Shown here piece after piece: positions 1 to 12,454 of a DNA stretch of 64,000 bases (position 1 is its first letter; every line of letters begins with the position of its first letter). Both the position numbers and the translations under genes were made by a program. This stretch comes from Dioscorea cayenensis subsp. rotundata. Its lineage: Eukaryota; Streptophyta; Magnoliopsida; Dioscoreales; Dioscoreaceae. The notes below the pieces were generated by a model. It saw only the letters and a program-made list of their open reading frames with translations, was not told where the DNA came from and searched no databases. The stretch is from NCBI RefSeq assembly GCF_009730915.1, contig NC_052488.1, forward strand, positions 20,888,305 through 20,952,304, read 5' to 3'.

Positions 1-539
1 TTTGTTTTTAAGTTGTGTTGTTATGTTGCTGCAGAAGTTCTCACAAACAATCATGTTCAGTTGTGTATGTGCAATAAGACATGGAAATTCTCTTTCTTTG
101 CTTCAAGAACAACAGATTTATTGGTTGGAAGCACAGCACATACAAGAACAAAATGAATATTATTTACTATTGTATAGTTTCACATGACCAATAACTTTTT
201 ATATGAATATGAATCTCCACAAGTATGTTTTTTTGTTTTTTTCAATCTAACAAACATATGTTTGGTTGCCATCCTAACACTATCATTCCAGATGTTTATC
301 AACTGAAGAGTTCAAGGGACTGATAAGAATATGATACTTTAGATTAGAACAGTAACTTACAAAAGCACAGTGGAATTATTTACATTGAGTTTGATAAGAG
401 GTGGTTTGGAGATCCAAGAAACACTTGTTCACCATTGAGTCCAGGCGGTTAAGTATTACTCCTAATAGTTACGGTACAAACTATAGCCACCAAAAACCCG
501 GGATCAAGAGGTAAACGAGAGCAGGCAGAAAGGATCCAG
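1..539. other. Non-coding flank left of the OXS3-like gene
   Basis: No family-like coding stretch is visible on either strand. The part next to position 540 probably includes the 3' untranslated region of the OXS3-like gene. The short open frame near the left edge has low-complexity composition and no recognisable motif, so I do not call it a gene. Confidence 0.5.
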
Positions 540-2906
540 CTAAGTGAACATATTATGATTATCAGCAGGGTCAGTTGAGGGTCTGGAATTGGACGTGGCC
601 TGAAGGTCCATCATCGAGAACGATCTCATTGAGAAAGAACATTTCTTCATTGGTGAAGAAGGGCCAAATGTCGATGCGCTACCAGCTTGTTTTCCAGGTG
701 GGTGCAGTGGGGGAAGAAGCCGAACCTTATTGTGCGTCTCTTGATCATTATCACAATCATTCTCAGTATTGCTTGTGCTCCGATTGGAACTAGTTGGCCT
801 TTTTGATATTCCATCTCCTCCCAGGTTCCTCAACTGGTTATCATGTGGTCTTTCCCAAATGCTCTTGTAAGCAAGGAGATTCTTGCGCTTGCGGCTGTAT
901 GCGTTATCTGGTTTCACAATGTCCTTGGCAGATGAGGATGATGCTTCGGATAGGCTTGTGAAGGACTTTGATTTGCCACAGTAGAATTTAGATATGCCTC
1001 GTCTGTCAAGAGAAGAGATTTGTGATTTTTTTAACACTACTACAGGTATTATCTATCAATTGGTAGTTGGAAACTTCGTATTGATAACACCGAACATTTA
1101 AGAACTAATGAAATCATAGACTCAAATTAATGGTTCACTTCTTCAATAGGCAGACAATCTCAGATCAAATGACCACGTTTTAGAAATCATCCAAATCAAA
1201 TACAGCGAGTTCCATGTCCACCAGATCCCATGAGTGATATCCATTATCCACAAATGAGTTAGAAGAGTTTAAAGTTATCTTTATCCATCACTTTATTATT
1301 GATGTGGAGTGAACAAACCACATATGTCACCTGATTAATCACATTTTACAGTGTCCCTAAGTAATAACCCCTCTTAATTATATATCCTAGCATAAAAAGT
1401 ATGGATGAAATTCATGAGAGCATGCCAATAATCAGAAAACACAGTTCTAGGAGTAGCCGGATTCCCATTAGAACCCTTCACAAGTGGTGAGTGTTCGAAT
1501 CACGGTGAGAGCATATTTCTGGGAGTGTGAGTAATAGTTGTGTGCAGGTGATCCCAATGCCCATGTGTGAGCGGGCCTTGTCCCCACTTACTCTGTCAAA
1601 ACTTGTGCACGCCCCTACTTTTTTTAACGGCTAAGCCATTTATCTTAGAAATCAGGAAACACAGCTGAGATAAATAGCATGAAGGAGGGGCTAACCACCA
1701 AGTTCCATGAATGACAACAAAATAGGCAATGCCAATTTTGTCGCTCTGCCATGCACTTTTGACTGCACAGTTCTTGAGATGATACTACTCAAATCTCATA
1801 ACCGAACGCAAAATTGTTCATAAAATTTTTTCCAAACTACTATAAATCTCAAGATATAAAATTAGAATCTTTCAAACTCCATTCAACAATGGCCAATCCA
1901 TATTCTCATACTATACAATCAAACTCATTGTTTTGTATCCATTTCAACATTCAAGGAATAAAAGCTAGCTAAAATAACACCACACAATATCAAAGATGTA
2001 TAAAAGAATAAACATCTCACAAAATGCCCATCAATGTTATGAGTAATCAGTTCATAGCATGAAATTATGTTTAACAGAAAATGGTGTGTCATAGCTAATT
2101 TTCTCAAATACCTTTCCGAAAAATCTAGGAAGTCCCCCTCCCCAAAATAAACAAAACATGTTATCTTTGTCCATGGGATGAAACTAACATTTTAATATAT
2201 TTAAAAAGCATTCCAATAAAAATAAGGACTTTAGTTGATAGATATACCATTGACTCCACTTGATTATTTTTTCCTTTTTGTCCCATTTGCACACTAATTC
2301 CTCTCTTATAGAAAGGAATAATGATGATCCAAACTTAGAAAAAGGCAACTCAAACAAGCTCTTCAAAGAGGATATCACATTCCCAATATTTAATTCATGC
2401 TTTTTGTATGCTAATCCATATTAAGACATGATTATCCTAAACTGCAAAACAGCCAATATCCATCTCTACAAAAAAACAATAAAAATCATTCTTTTTCGTT
2501 GAGATTACATCAAAAATTCACACTTTTAATCAAATCAACAACTTAAATCTATCAAAGCAAGAACTTCTCAAGAAATAATTCTCTAATTGGAACTGAAGAA
2601 AAAGAAACCCAAAATTTGAACAATTTCCAAAAAGAACAACAAGATCGCTCACCTGATTGGCAACGACTCCTCCAAAGCATCCAAAGATTCCAAAGCCCCT
2701 TTGAACGAGCTCTGCACTTCCTCAGCATCCGACCCCGATCCAACACCCCCTGATCCATCGTCACTATTCTCCCCAATCGACGAGCTTCCAGACGACTCCG
2801 CTGCTTCCGCTGGCGCAGGCTGCGCCGGCGCCGGCACATCAAACCTCTTCCCTTCAGACCGCACTCCGGCAACCACCTCGTACACCGTCTTGCACGCGAT
2901 CGACAT
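540..2906 (-). CDS. OXS3-like (OXIDATIVE STRESS 3 family) protein
   Basis: Two coding exons on the minus strand: 2906-2653 and 1002-540 (stop TAG at 540-542), with a 1650-bp intron. The donor reads CAG|GTGAGC and the acceptor TTGACAG|ACG. The product is about 238 residues. The acidic/Ser-rich first half ends in a segment reading EALDSLEESLPIR-like (seen here as LESLDALEESLPIR). It joins across the intron to RGISKFYCGKSKSFTSL (residues 86-102), the hallmark block of plant OXS3 proteins, followed by KDIVKP and a basic RKRKNLLA stretch near residue 120. Family knowledge: OXS3 members are small nuclear proteins linked to heavy-metal and oxidative-stress tolerance. An in-frame ATG at 3002 would add 32 residues, but it lies almost at the expected transcription start, so I prefer 2906. 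No transmembrane segment or signal peptide is apparent. Confidence 0.8.
1450..1650 (+). repeat. SINE-like repeat, copy 1 (within the OXS3-like intron)
   Basis: This stretch aligns by eye over about 170 bases with 27620-27810. Shared blocks include TTGTGTGCAGGTGAT / TTGTGTGCGGATGAT, CCCATGTGTGAGC / CCTATGTGTGCATGAGC, CCCCACTT and TTTTTAACGG. It contains a B-box-like GTGTTCGAATCAC typical of tRNA-derived SINEs. It lies inside the long intron of the OXS3-like gene. Assignment to SINEs is an inference; a diverged MITE is the alternative. Confidence 0.45.
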
Positions 2907-3044
2907 CCGTCCGATCCTGCCCCGATCCCAATCCGACGGCCAAAAGCTCTCCAGCACCGATATTTCTCCCCAACTCCCCCAGAAACAAAGAAACGGTCGC
3001 ACTTGATTATATATATTTTTTTTTATTATTATTATTATTAAATT

Positions 3045-3064
3045 AAATGTATATATATATATAA
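3045..3064 (-). promoter_or_regulatory. TATA-rich core promoter candidate of the OXS3-like gene
   Basis: A TATATATATATA run lies 140-160 bp upstream of the preferred ATG at 2906. It would place transcription start near 3010-3020 on the minus strand. The repeat nature makes the exact TATA box uncertain. Confidence 0.35.
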
Positions 3065-3202
3065 GCGAAGAGAAGAGAATTAGATAATTTATTTAAATAT
3101 TCTGAACAATTGTCGCGTTAGTACAAAGAGATATATATACCGAATAGATCATGCTGGATAACACGTTGTCCCCTCCATCACATCCAACTAACCTACATCA
3201 TC

Positions 3203-3515
3203 CACGTGGCCATTTACCGTTGGAGTCAAGGACTGAGTCTGGATGAGCCACGTAGAGGGTGTAGGTTAGTGTTTTAACTATGAAGTTTGTTCAGCTACCA
3301 GTCTGGCGACCATATCGGATGGTGAGGATGATGACGCGTGTCAGGCAATGGTTGAATGAACGGACGAAGATGTGACAACATGATGGCTGGACAATGGGAA
3401 GTTCAGGGGTTCTTAATAAGGGCTTTATTGGAATGTGGTTAGGTGGTGGCGTGGATCGCGGGATGGAGATAAGGTTCGTTGTGCCCGCCCGCGCTCTCAG
3501 AGTTTGAGACACGTG
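3203..3515 (-). promoter_or_regulatory. G-box / ABRE-like cluster upstream of the OXS3-like gene
   Basis: Two palindromic CACGTG G-boxes (3203-3208 and 3510-3515) and an ACGT core in GCCACGTAG (near 3247) lie within 320 bp upstream of the putative core promoter. G-boxes bind bZIP/bHLH factors, and ABRE-type clusters often mark stress- or ABA-responsive plant genes. That fits the OXS3 assignment, but function is inferred. Confidence 0.4.
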
Positions 3516-4221
3516 TGCGGTTGTCAGAGTTCTTCTTCTTGTGATCTGATCGGACGGCTGAGAGAAACGGGACCACACATGATGCTTTCCTTATAGAATT
3601 CCATTATATTTTTGCCTACTCCAACTCTAAAAAAAGAAATTTTTTTTTGTATTATTTACATTTGAAATATTTCAAAAGGTTGAAAACAAGAAAGAAAAAC
3701 TTCTTATTTGGTAGAAGGATTGGCATGATTACATGAATGCCATGCACAGAAGGTAAGATAATTAATGTGTGCTGCCTGTCTAGGTTTTATTGTGTTGAAT
3801 ATAAATAAATAAATAAATAAAATAAAATAAATGAATAAAATGAATGAATAAATTTAAAAAAACAAAAAAACAAAAATTGTGTGTTTGAAAGAGGAGATGG
3901 TGACAGGGAATGCCATGTGAAGCAGGATGGACATAAGGCATGCTGCTCCATTCAGGAACTTTTGTGGAGGGCAATGCACACAAGTAACAATGTCATCTCA
4001 TTATCAATGCTGCCATCGTCAGAAGAACTGCTGTCCTCCCTCCTTCACTTTGCATGATCTTTCTAGTGATGCTCCATCTTCCATTGCCTGCCAATCACCC
4101 TTCTAAGTAACAACATGTATTGTATTATATTATATATGTGGGCATGTATGGTAAATAGGTAACTAATTACATCAGGCTAACACATGCATGTTCAAGAGGT
4201 GGAGAAGAAGAAGGTGAGAAA

Positions 4222-6967
4222 TCACAATGAAGAAGACCTGGGAGAAGATAACAAGAAATCCAGGAGAATTTCATTGAACCTCCTAGGATCCTCTGTTTGT
4301 GGTAGGTGGCCTGTGTTCTTTATGGTGGCTAATTTGACATCCTCACCCAATATCCTGAAATGATCACAATCAGCCAAACTCTTTTATTATACATAATATT
4401 TGCAAAATTGTAAACTTTTATATATGAAAACGGTAAAAATAAAAAAATAAAATTACATTTCAAATTTCAACTAGAGATGATATTAAAAAGTATTATTTTT
4501 AATGTTAGATTTGTTAAGAAAAGAGGGAAAAATTTTAATCATATTCTTCAAAATAATTTTACTGATTTCACAATAGGTGATTGATTACCTATTTTATAGT
4601 AACGACTGTTTTTTACTCTTATGTAACAGCATGTGCACCATTAAAAAGAAGAGGTTGATTAAGAAGACTTTACTGCTTAATTTGCACTGCCTTTTCCAAA
4701 GGGAATATTCGGTCCTGCTGACCCCATATGAGCATGGCTTCCTGCAGAAATAGGAATTCAATTATTATGATGTGGATTCATGAACATGGATTTATAGCTA
4801 CAGCAATGGATGTTTCTTTTCTGTGTTTGTGTGTGTGTGATTACTTGAGGAAGCGGAGTTAGTTGGAACTTGGTCTCATCTGGAAGAGTCAATGATCGCA
4901 TTAATTCCATCTTCTGGGCTACATTTACATTGAATAATTTCTGCACAAAAAAACAGAGCTAAAAATAAGGAATATGCTATAAGAATCAAGGCCAATTTAA
5001 CCCTATAACCCATAAATTCTATGAAACAGAGCAACCTTTTTTTCAATAAGAGATAAGTAAACACATTCATCTAATTCTTTCACAAATGATCAAGAAATAA
5101 ATTTACTCATATCAACTTATTAATTATTAACATCATTAGTAATGAAGTTTGGTTCAATAATCAGAAGATGCTAAATTATTACTGTGGGCGAGAGAGTTGA
5201 TTGTCCAATAGGACACAGCAGCAGCTCACACAATAGGAACGAGGCTGACATCTTCCCAACTCTAGGACATGAGTAGGTTTGCAGTCATTGTCTAGTGTCT
5301 ACCAATATCATTGCATCAATATCAAGGAAACGTTTAACGTTGGCATTGCCAAATCATAATTTTTAAAGGACAACCACAACAAATTGGAAAGCATATTTCA
5401 AATGTGGAACTTGGCTGTTCTAGATTCTTCCTTCCTTTCAAAGTTGACTAAGTAGCACAATACTCATACAAATAAGGCAGTACCTAACTTATATAGATGA
5501 ATTAGTGACACACTTGATCACCAGAGTAATCATAAATTCAAAGAATTATAGTAGTTTGTCCAGTGTGCTTGTGAGTGGGAAAATAGTGATATGCATCAGC
5601 CAATGAAAAAGGCAAGTATGAAAATTGTGCAATTGACCTCACTCATCCAATTTTCATACTTGTTATTTTTCATGAAAAGATATTGACAACTAACTGCAGA
5701 ATTGAGCAAAACCATCAAATTTTAAAACTTAATTACTAAACCAGAACGAGTAAAAAAAAAGACACTAATGGCAGTATATCATATCATCCATAAATAAATA
5801 AGATTAGTAAAAGCACTAAATTCCAAAGGTTGAAACTAGAAAACGAAACAAAAGGACAAAAAAACACAATACCATTAAGAAAAAAATAGAATTAGTGAGA
5901 ACAATTGATTGGGTCTAAAAGTGGATAACCAAAGGGAAAAAAGAAGGTTTTTTTTAAAATTTTACAAGGGACGATAAGCGCCACATAGAATGTCAAGACT
6001 CAAGAGTGATTTAATGATCTCTAAAAAAATTTATTAACTCGGCCATATATTATATTGGGTAATTAAAATCCAATCATATGCATCCCAAAAACTATTAAGA
6101 GCAAGCATCAAAAGAATTGAGCAAAAACACATCAAATCAAAACCAATAGTGGTATGATCACAATCATATCATGAATAAGCAAATAGGATTAGTGTGAGGA
6201 AAAAGTAAGCAACGGAGTTAAACAGAGAGATAAAAAGTGTGCCAGCGGGAGACCAGAACAGATCATGGAACCCCACAAACCACGAAGAAGAATTCAGGAT
6301 GAGAATTCACGATGAGAAGAGAAGCATACCATCAATACGTCTCGGACAACAAAATCAGGCATGAACTTCGGCGGTTTGTAGACGACGAGGGACGCGAATC
6401 GCCGGACCTCAGCTGGGCCCTTCGGAATCATTAGTTCGGAGACATGATTCACTCCGCCACGTTCCGCTAGTGCTAGATCATCCGCCTCCTTCTTCAGTAA
6501 ATCAGAGCTCGCAATCACCACCTTCCTTACCTTCTCCGGCCCGCAGGATCTCGCCATGTGGTAGGCCACGAAGCCGCCGTAGCTCGTTCCCACAACGTCA
6601 AAACGGCGACCAGGGGCTGAGGATCGTGTCCATAAGCCTGGCCAGAGACTCAGCCTGGAAGACCTCGGATCGGGCGGAAGAGCGAGTGGTGGATTCACCG
6701 AAGAAGATGAGGTCGGGGATGACGAGATCGTAGTGACGGGAGAGAGGGCGGATCTGGGAGTACCATTGCCAGGTGGAAAGAGGACCGAAGCCATGGATGA
6801 GGAGGAGGACCGGCTTAGAGTTGGGATTTAGGGATGGAGAGGGATTTGGAGAGCCAGCAATGGAGGGTGGTATCGGAGTCGATCTGGATGGATCGGGAGC
6901 GGAGGCCGGTGAGGAGGAGGCAACGGCGGAGGACGCACTCGACGAAGGAGACCATACTGAGGCCCAT
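4222..6967 (-). CDS. Alpha/beta-hydrolase, plant soluble type; exon 1 frameshifted
   Basis: Four exons on the minus strand: 6967-6330, 4940-4845, 4741-4674 and 4354-4222 (stop TGA 4222-4224). All junctions have GT..AG and keep phase. Motifs in order: HGFG oxyanion segment, GTSYGG nucleophile elbow (Ser), WGQQDRIFP (acid Asp) and KNTGHLPQ (catalytic His). This is the alpha/beta-hydrolase fold of the uncharacterised plant esterase/lipase-like group; the substrate is unknown. Exon 1 cannot be read in one frame. The frame from ATG through LHCWLS stops at a TAA at 6815-6817. KPVLLLIHGFG is in the second frame, and from about 6612-6617 the sequence moves to the third frame for RRFDVVGTSYGGF. Both breaks are removed by dropping one base. 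Exons 2-4 are intact, so this is either a recent pseudogene or assembly indels. It is a tandem paralogue of the gene at 8338-12339. Confidence 0.8.
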
Positions 6968-7067
6968 GGCTTGGGGAGAAGAAGTCGAGGAATCCTGAAA
7001 AAAAAATTGAAAAAAAATTTGTGGGATTTGGATATTTATAGGTTTTCGGAGGACTAATTCGCAAAGG

Positions 7068-8337
7068 CTGTGCTTATAGCTCTCTAGACCACTTATCTCT
7101 CACATTTTTCTCTTGACTCTCACTGGACCTCACATTTAATTAAATTTTTTTTGGTTTAAATTTTTTATCAAATTAAATTTTAAATTACGTTTAAGATTAA
7201 AATTTTTATCAAATTAAATTTAAAATTAATTTTAAGATTAATTTTTTTTAAGTTAAATTTTATTTTTTCAAAAAAAAAATATATATATATATATATTAGA
7301 GTGTGTTTGTTATGTTTTGATGAGTGGAGAGTAGAGAGTAAATAATTCAGTGATGGTTGGTAGAGATATAGAGCGAGCCAACTACCAAACCGACTCTGAA
7401 GACCTTGTTGTAAAAGTCTTTGGACCAGGTCTTGTGAGCAGATGATAATAATTAATTTAATGTTGGTGAAGATGTGTTTATTTATATATTTATCAATCAT
7501 CTATGAGTGTGATATATATATTTATATATGTATGTTCAATTTGGTGTATGTTTGGGAATGTTAAAAATAAGAAATTATTTGTTTTCATGTTGATTTGCTT
7601 TGATTTTTTTTTTTTGGTTTTTGTTTTGCATTGTAGTCTTTGTTTTAGTGGTATGTGTAAATGTGTGAGAGGTTATTCTTTTGTAAGGTTGGCTTTCATA
7701 TTTATTTTAATGAATGGTGATGGTTAATTTTTCTTTAAAATAATTCATTGTGTTTTAAAAATGATTTATATAAAAAAAAAATCTTATCCACTTGTAAGGC
7801 CAGAAAAGATTTAAAAAACATTATGAAAATATTTTTCAATAAGTGGACGTAGGTGAAAATCAATCATAAGATGCCTTCATTTGATGAAATGGTGTCTTTA
7901 GTTTGGAGGTTGATGAAGGAATTGATATTATGATGTAAATTGAAGATGGACACATCCTCAACCTCAAGCTACCAACAAATCAATATTTAATAATTTATTA
8001 GCCACAGTGACAGCATATTATTAATATATTATCGCCTAACATTCCCATATCCTATCCTTCTCACAAACTTTTTTTTAAATTCATTCTTCATCCTAATACA
8101 TTGATTCCTAATTAATAAATATGCCTGTTTTGGTGAGTTACATCAGACCACTAAACTTTGAATTAATTATAAGATTTCTTCCATGTTGTTTTCTATTCTT
8201 ACTATTTTGCACCAATTTTCCCTCAATCCAAACAGATTCTAATGCAACTAAGCTGGCAATTAAGAGAAAATCTTGGATCTTAGAAATAAGTTTAATATCA
8301 TATCCAGTACAACTGATAAACAACTTAGGCTATAAGT
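7068..8337. other. Spacer between the tandem hydrolase genes
   Basis: AT-rich spacer. Around 7164-7240 a unit of about 38 bases containing ATCAAATTAAATTT is present twice in tandem with small differences. A short TA run lies near 7280-7296. The first ~150 bases should hold the promoter of the frameshifted hydrolase. No gene is recognised. Confidence 0.5.
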
Positions 8338-11300
8338 TCAACTGTCATCAAGTTTATCCAACATAAAATTTTCAATGAGGTCAGTGACACAGTTAGACTT
8401 GTCCAATTGCAATGCATGACCAGCATCTGAAATGATTTCTAGCCTTGATTTCTCTCCCAGATGTCTAACATACAACAAAAGGGGACCAAAGTTAAGACCT
8501 TCTAAACTACATACATAATAATCTAATTAAATACATACAAAAAGAAACAGTAGAATATATAACATTACAGCTTCAAACATGTGAAAGAACAGAGTAGAAT
8601 GATTCAGGTAGAAGCTTGTCAATTTATGTATGAGATATAGGTTAGAACCATGCTTTTGGTTTTTGTCAGGCTTGAAATATGGAAACTTAAAAATTTAAAA
8701 AGGAAAAGGAATTATACCTTTGTAGACGATGAGCTAGATGCAAAGGAAATACATTGTCTTGATCTCCCCACATGATCAGAGTTTGCTTCAACAAAACATA
8801 CAGAAACAGTAAGAATTTGTACTAAATTCCTCTCTTTTAAGTGTAATAAATTTTCAGATTTTATGAGGGAAGGAGTACCTGATCAAGAACTGGAAGAGGA
8901 TCTATACCAACCCCTTTGGTCAGCAGTTCTTTCAACAACTCCACCCTCTCCTTCCTGTGCTGTGTGTACATTACCTGCATTTATTAGTGAAACAAACCAT
9001 TAAAGAAATTTAATCCATAAATAAATAAACACTGTTAAGTGAATTCAATAAGTTTATTGGGAGAATGACTTTTATATAATGTACCCTTTTACCAGTGAAC
9101 CTCATTTGTTTTATTAAACATATAACAACATGCACGGAGAACCTTTCTACCAAAAATAAACAATTAATTAAGCTTTTTTTTTTTGCATGTGATATAGAGA
9201 AAAAAATCTAATAATATGATTAACAGGTAAATTAAACTCAGCTCAAAAAGGCAGAGACCTTAGAAGATGTTCATTTATTCACTGGCTCTAGAGGACAACC
9301 ACTATACCCAATGATACTGTTCCCATTGGACCCATTCTCAGCACCTTTGTCACTTTTCGCTTGCCAATTTCTAAACTTGTATAATGGGCAGAAGCAGACA
9401 AGTTAATAGAATAAAACTTTTTTTTTTTCAAATGAAACACTAAAAGTGTTCATTTTAAATGAATAAAACAAGTTACTTGCTATATTTTTTTTTTATACTT
9501 GACAGATAAGAACTATAGCTAGAAAGACATAAATTTCAAACTACAACTAAAGTTTCTTGCCAGTATCATACAACTAAAGTTTATATCTACACAAAAATGA
9601 CTAAAATTTTCTATAAAAATCATAATAAATAAAATTGAAAAGAACTATTGGTATTCATTATATTACATTGATAGATATATAGTAATTATGAGGGTCAGAC
9701 TCCATATAACTATAATAATTTTAATATATAATAACAAGAATGACAAATGTCAATAATCTCCACTAAAAAGCATCCAATAATTGCTGATGGCTAATTCAGG
9801 TTTTATCTTTTTTTTACAAAAAATTAAATCACTTGTTCTGATCAATATTGTAATATCTCTCAATCTCTCACTTGGTAAAAAAAAAATTACTTTTTTTAAT
9901 ATAAAAATAATCTAATAGAGGCATAATAATGAACCATGCATGTTGCCACACTCACAAACAAGCCAGTCAGCTATTAGCAGTGTCTATGTACCAACACAAA
10001 TATTTTTCATCATAATTTTCATTAATTTTTATTTAAAATTAAAAGTAAACACCAAAAGAAGGTTATATATATATATATATATGTCAATATTCTTATTTAT
10101 ATCTAACGCCCTTGGAAGCTCTTTCATTTCATAGAAGTTCTTATGTGAAAAAGATTTTTTCTTTTTTAAATGAGAAACTACAGTGGAAGAAAAATAAAAT
10201 TTCCACTTTATTCATCCCTATATAACTAATCTTCTAATTATAACATACATGGTGAAAATATAAGAAGATAGTCCTATATGGCTATATATATTGTATTTGT
10301 CCATCTTTAATTATTTATTTTACATAATAGATCCTTTTTATTAAAAAAAAAAAAGTTCATAATACTAATGGAAATATGAAAACTGATTAGCACGGAAACC
10401 CTATTATTCTTTAACAAATATTAAGGAAAACAACTACACAATAATTCACAAACTTCAAGCAACATACTACTACAACAGTTCTAATAAGTCCAGACTCCAA
10501 ACAATAAGTTAATGCAGTAGTGCTTGATAATAATGACAAATATTTTAATTAAAGAATAATATTCAGGGCAAGAAGGCTCAACGTGAAATCCAATCAGCAT
10601 CAGCACAGACAGTGAAATCAGACAAGAATGACTAGTGATTGAGTCCAATTGTTGGCAAAGACTGCCACCAGTGGATGCCAAAGTTTGACTAGAAACGTGC
10701 TAGTATTTAATTATAGATATAGATATAATGACAATCACAATCACATGTGATGTGATGGTATTGGTAACCAATAATCAGACCTAAACAACAACTTCAACGC
10801 AACTCCTTCGCCGGTCATTTGGCCGTTGATGAACAAATATCCGATGGTACATGTATTATTTATGAGTATCAAAATAAGTCTTGTTATTTTACATTTTTTT
10901 AAATATTATATAAAAATTTTAAAATTTTATTAATTTTTAAGACTTGTGATAAAAAAAAACACAAAACGAACTTGCTATCTTTTTTTTTATCTACTGATCT
11001 AAGAAAAAGTGATGATAATTTATATAATTTATTTTTATATTAAAATTTGAAGAACTTTAAATGCCGTCATAACTAATCTAATTATTTAATTTGTTCAGTA
11101 TTGGTATGTCCATTTTATCAAATATAAATATATATTATTTATTTCAATACTGACACACCTTCCAAGCTATTGGTTCATGAAGCGGTTTCCTCACCTCACT
11201 TTTATAACAAGTTTAGATTTAAATAAATCAATTAAACTAGTAAATTACAAGAGCAGGCCATAGAACTAAATTTATTAACTCTCTAGAGTCTAGACTTTAA

Positions 11301-12339
11301 GATTTTTAAAAATCAAAATAATCTCTATACAAACATGCTAATTAACAAACAAGGTTACATGCACTTTCATCTAAATTATATAAATAAACAAGTCAAAACT
11401 TCCAATAGAACCAGACAATGCTCAAAATCATAGCCATGAAAACGTACTTGCAACCTTGACTACAATATTTAAAATCTATTAATAATTTATTAGTAATACA
11501 AAATCTTATTTTTTTAAATTTTTTTAAAAAAGACTCCCTGAAAAATTTAAATCAAAGCTCTCAAGTAGTGCATGTATATACGAATACGGAATACGGGTAC
11601 GAATACGAATGTGAATACGAGTGGGTGAGTTTAAAGTTACAGTTACCCCAATGAAATCGCGGAGCAAGAAGGTGGGCATCCATCTGGGAGGGCGGTGCAT
11701 GGACCGGCGCATCAGAGCCATTAGATCCTCCGGCTTTCGAGGCAACAAGATCTCGCTCACATCTCGTTTCTCCTTCTCGGCCAGCGCCTTCGTCTCTTCA
11801 GCAGTGGCCCCAATCCCCGCCGTCATGATCACCACCCGATCCACCACCGCCGGCCCGGCATCCGTAGCCAAACGATACGCCACGTATCCACCGTAGCTGA
11901 TCCCGACCACCGAGTACTTGGACACACCGAGTTGCTTCATCGCCGCGGCGAGGCACCGGGATTGGAAGCCGACGGAGAAATCTTTGCCATCGGATCGGGA
12001 TCCGCCGAAGTGGATGAGATCGGGAACGTAGAGGTTGAAGAAGCGGGAAAGGGGGCCGATCTGGCGGTCCCATTGCCATTTGGCGTTGGCGCCGAAGCCG
12101 TGGATGAGGACGAGGGGAGGGAGGGAATGGCGGGGTTCGGCGGGGATCCAGATGTGGATGGTGGCGGCGGCGCCGGCGGCGGAGGGCGGGATATTGACAG
12201 AGACGGGAATGAGGCCACGGCGTTGGAAGGAGCGGGAGAGGAGAAGATCTTGGAAGGAGACGAGGCTGAGGCGATTGGGGAAGAGAAGGAAGCGCCGGGC
12301 GAGGGCGGGGAGGGACGTCGATTTCAGCGCCTGTTCCAT
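8338..12339 (-). CDS. Alpha/beta-hydrolase superfamily protein, intact copy
   Basis: Four exons on the minus strand: 12339-11647, 8974-8879, 8785-8718 and 8464-8338 (stop TGA 8338-8340). Together they encode about 327 residues. The first intron is 2672 bp. Motifs: VLIHGFGANAKWQW with the oxyanion HGFG at residues 80-83, GISYGG with nucleophile Ser148, WGDQDNVFP with Asp273 as charge-relay acid, and SDAGHALQ with His302. The spacing and length match the plant alpha/beta-hydrolase group with HGFG and GxSYGG motifs. These are predicted serine esterases or lipases with no settled substrate. The N-terminal 40 residues are Leu/Arg/Ser-rich and could be an organelle-targeting or membrane-associating segment; this is uncertain. 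Exons 2 and 3 (96 and 68 nt) match exactly in length and phase those of the neighbouring gene at 4222-6967, so the two are tandem duplicates. Confidence 0.88.
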
Positions 12340-12420
12340 TTCTTTTGTTAGTCCGGCAGAAGTGGAGTAGCCGACTAGGCTTGCTTTTTAATAATAACGA
12401 TGTAGTGGTGCTCTTATTTT

Positions 12421-12454
<34 letters not shown>

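Larger units (their letters stand above)
3003..4221. other. Intergenic region between OXS3-like and first hydrolase gene
   Basis: About 1.2 kb without a supported gene. The left part is the likely promoter of the OXS3-like gene. The right part is the 3' flank of the first hydrolase gene and contains an (AAAT)n-like stretch near 3803-3850. Nothing else is recognised. Confidence 0.6.

Noticed and set aside
6470-7064. Open frames in other phases over the frameshifted hydrolase exon
   Set aside because: They lack family motifs and are shadows of exon 1.
11621-12370. Several plus-strand and shifted-frame ORFs over hydrolase exon 1
   Set aside because: GC-rich coding DNA leaves other frames open by chance; the minus-strand frame has the hydrolase motifs.
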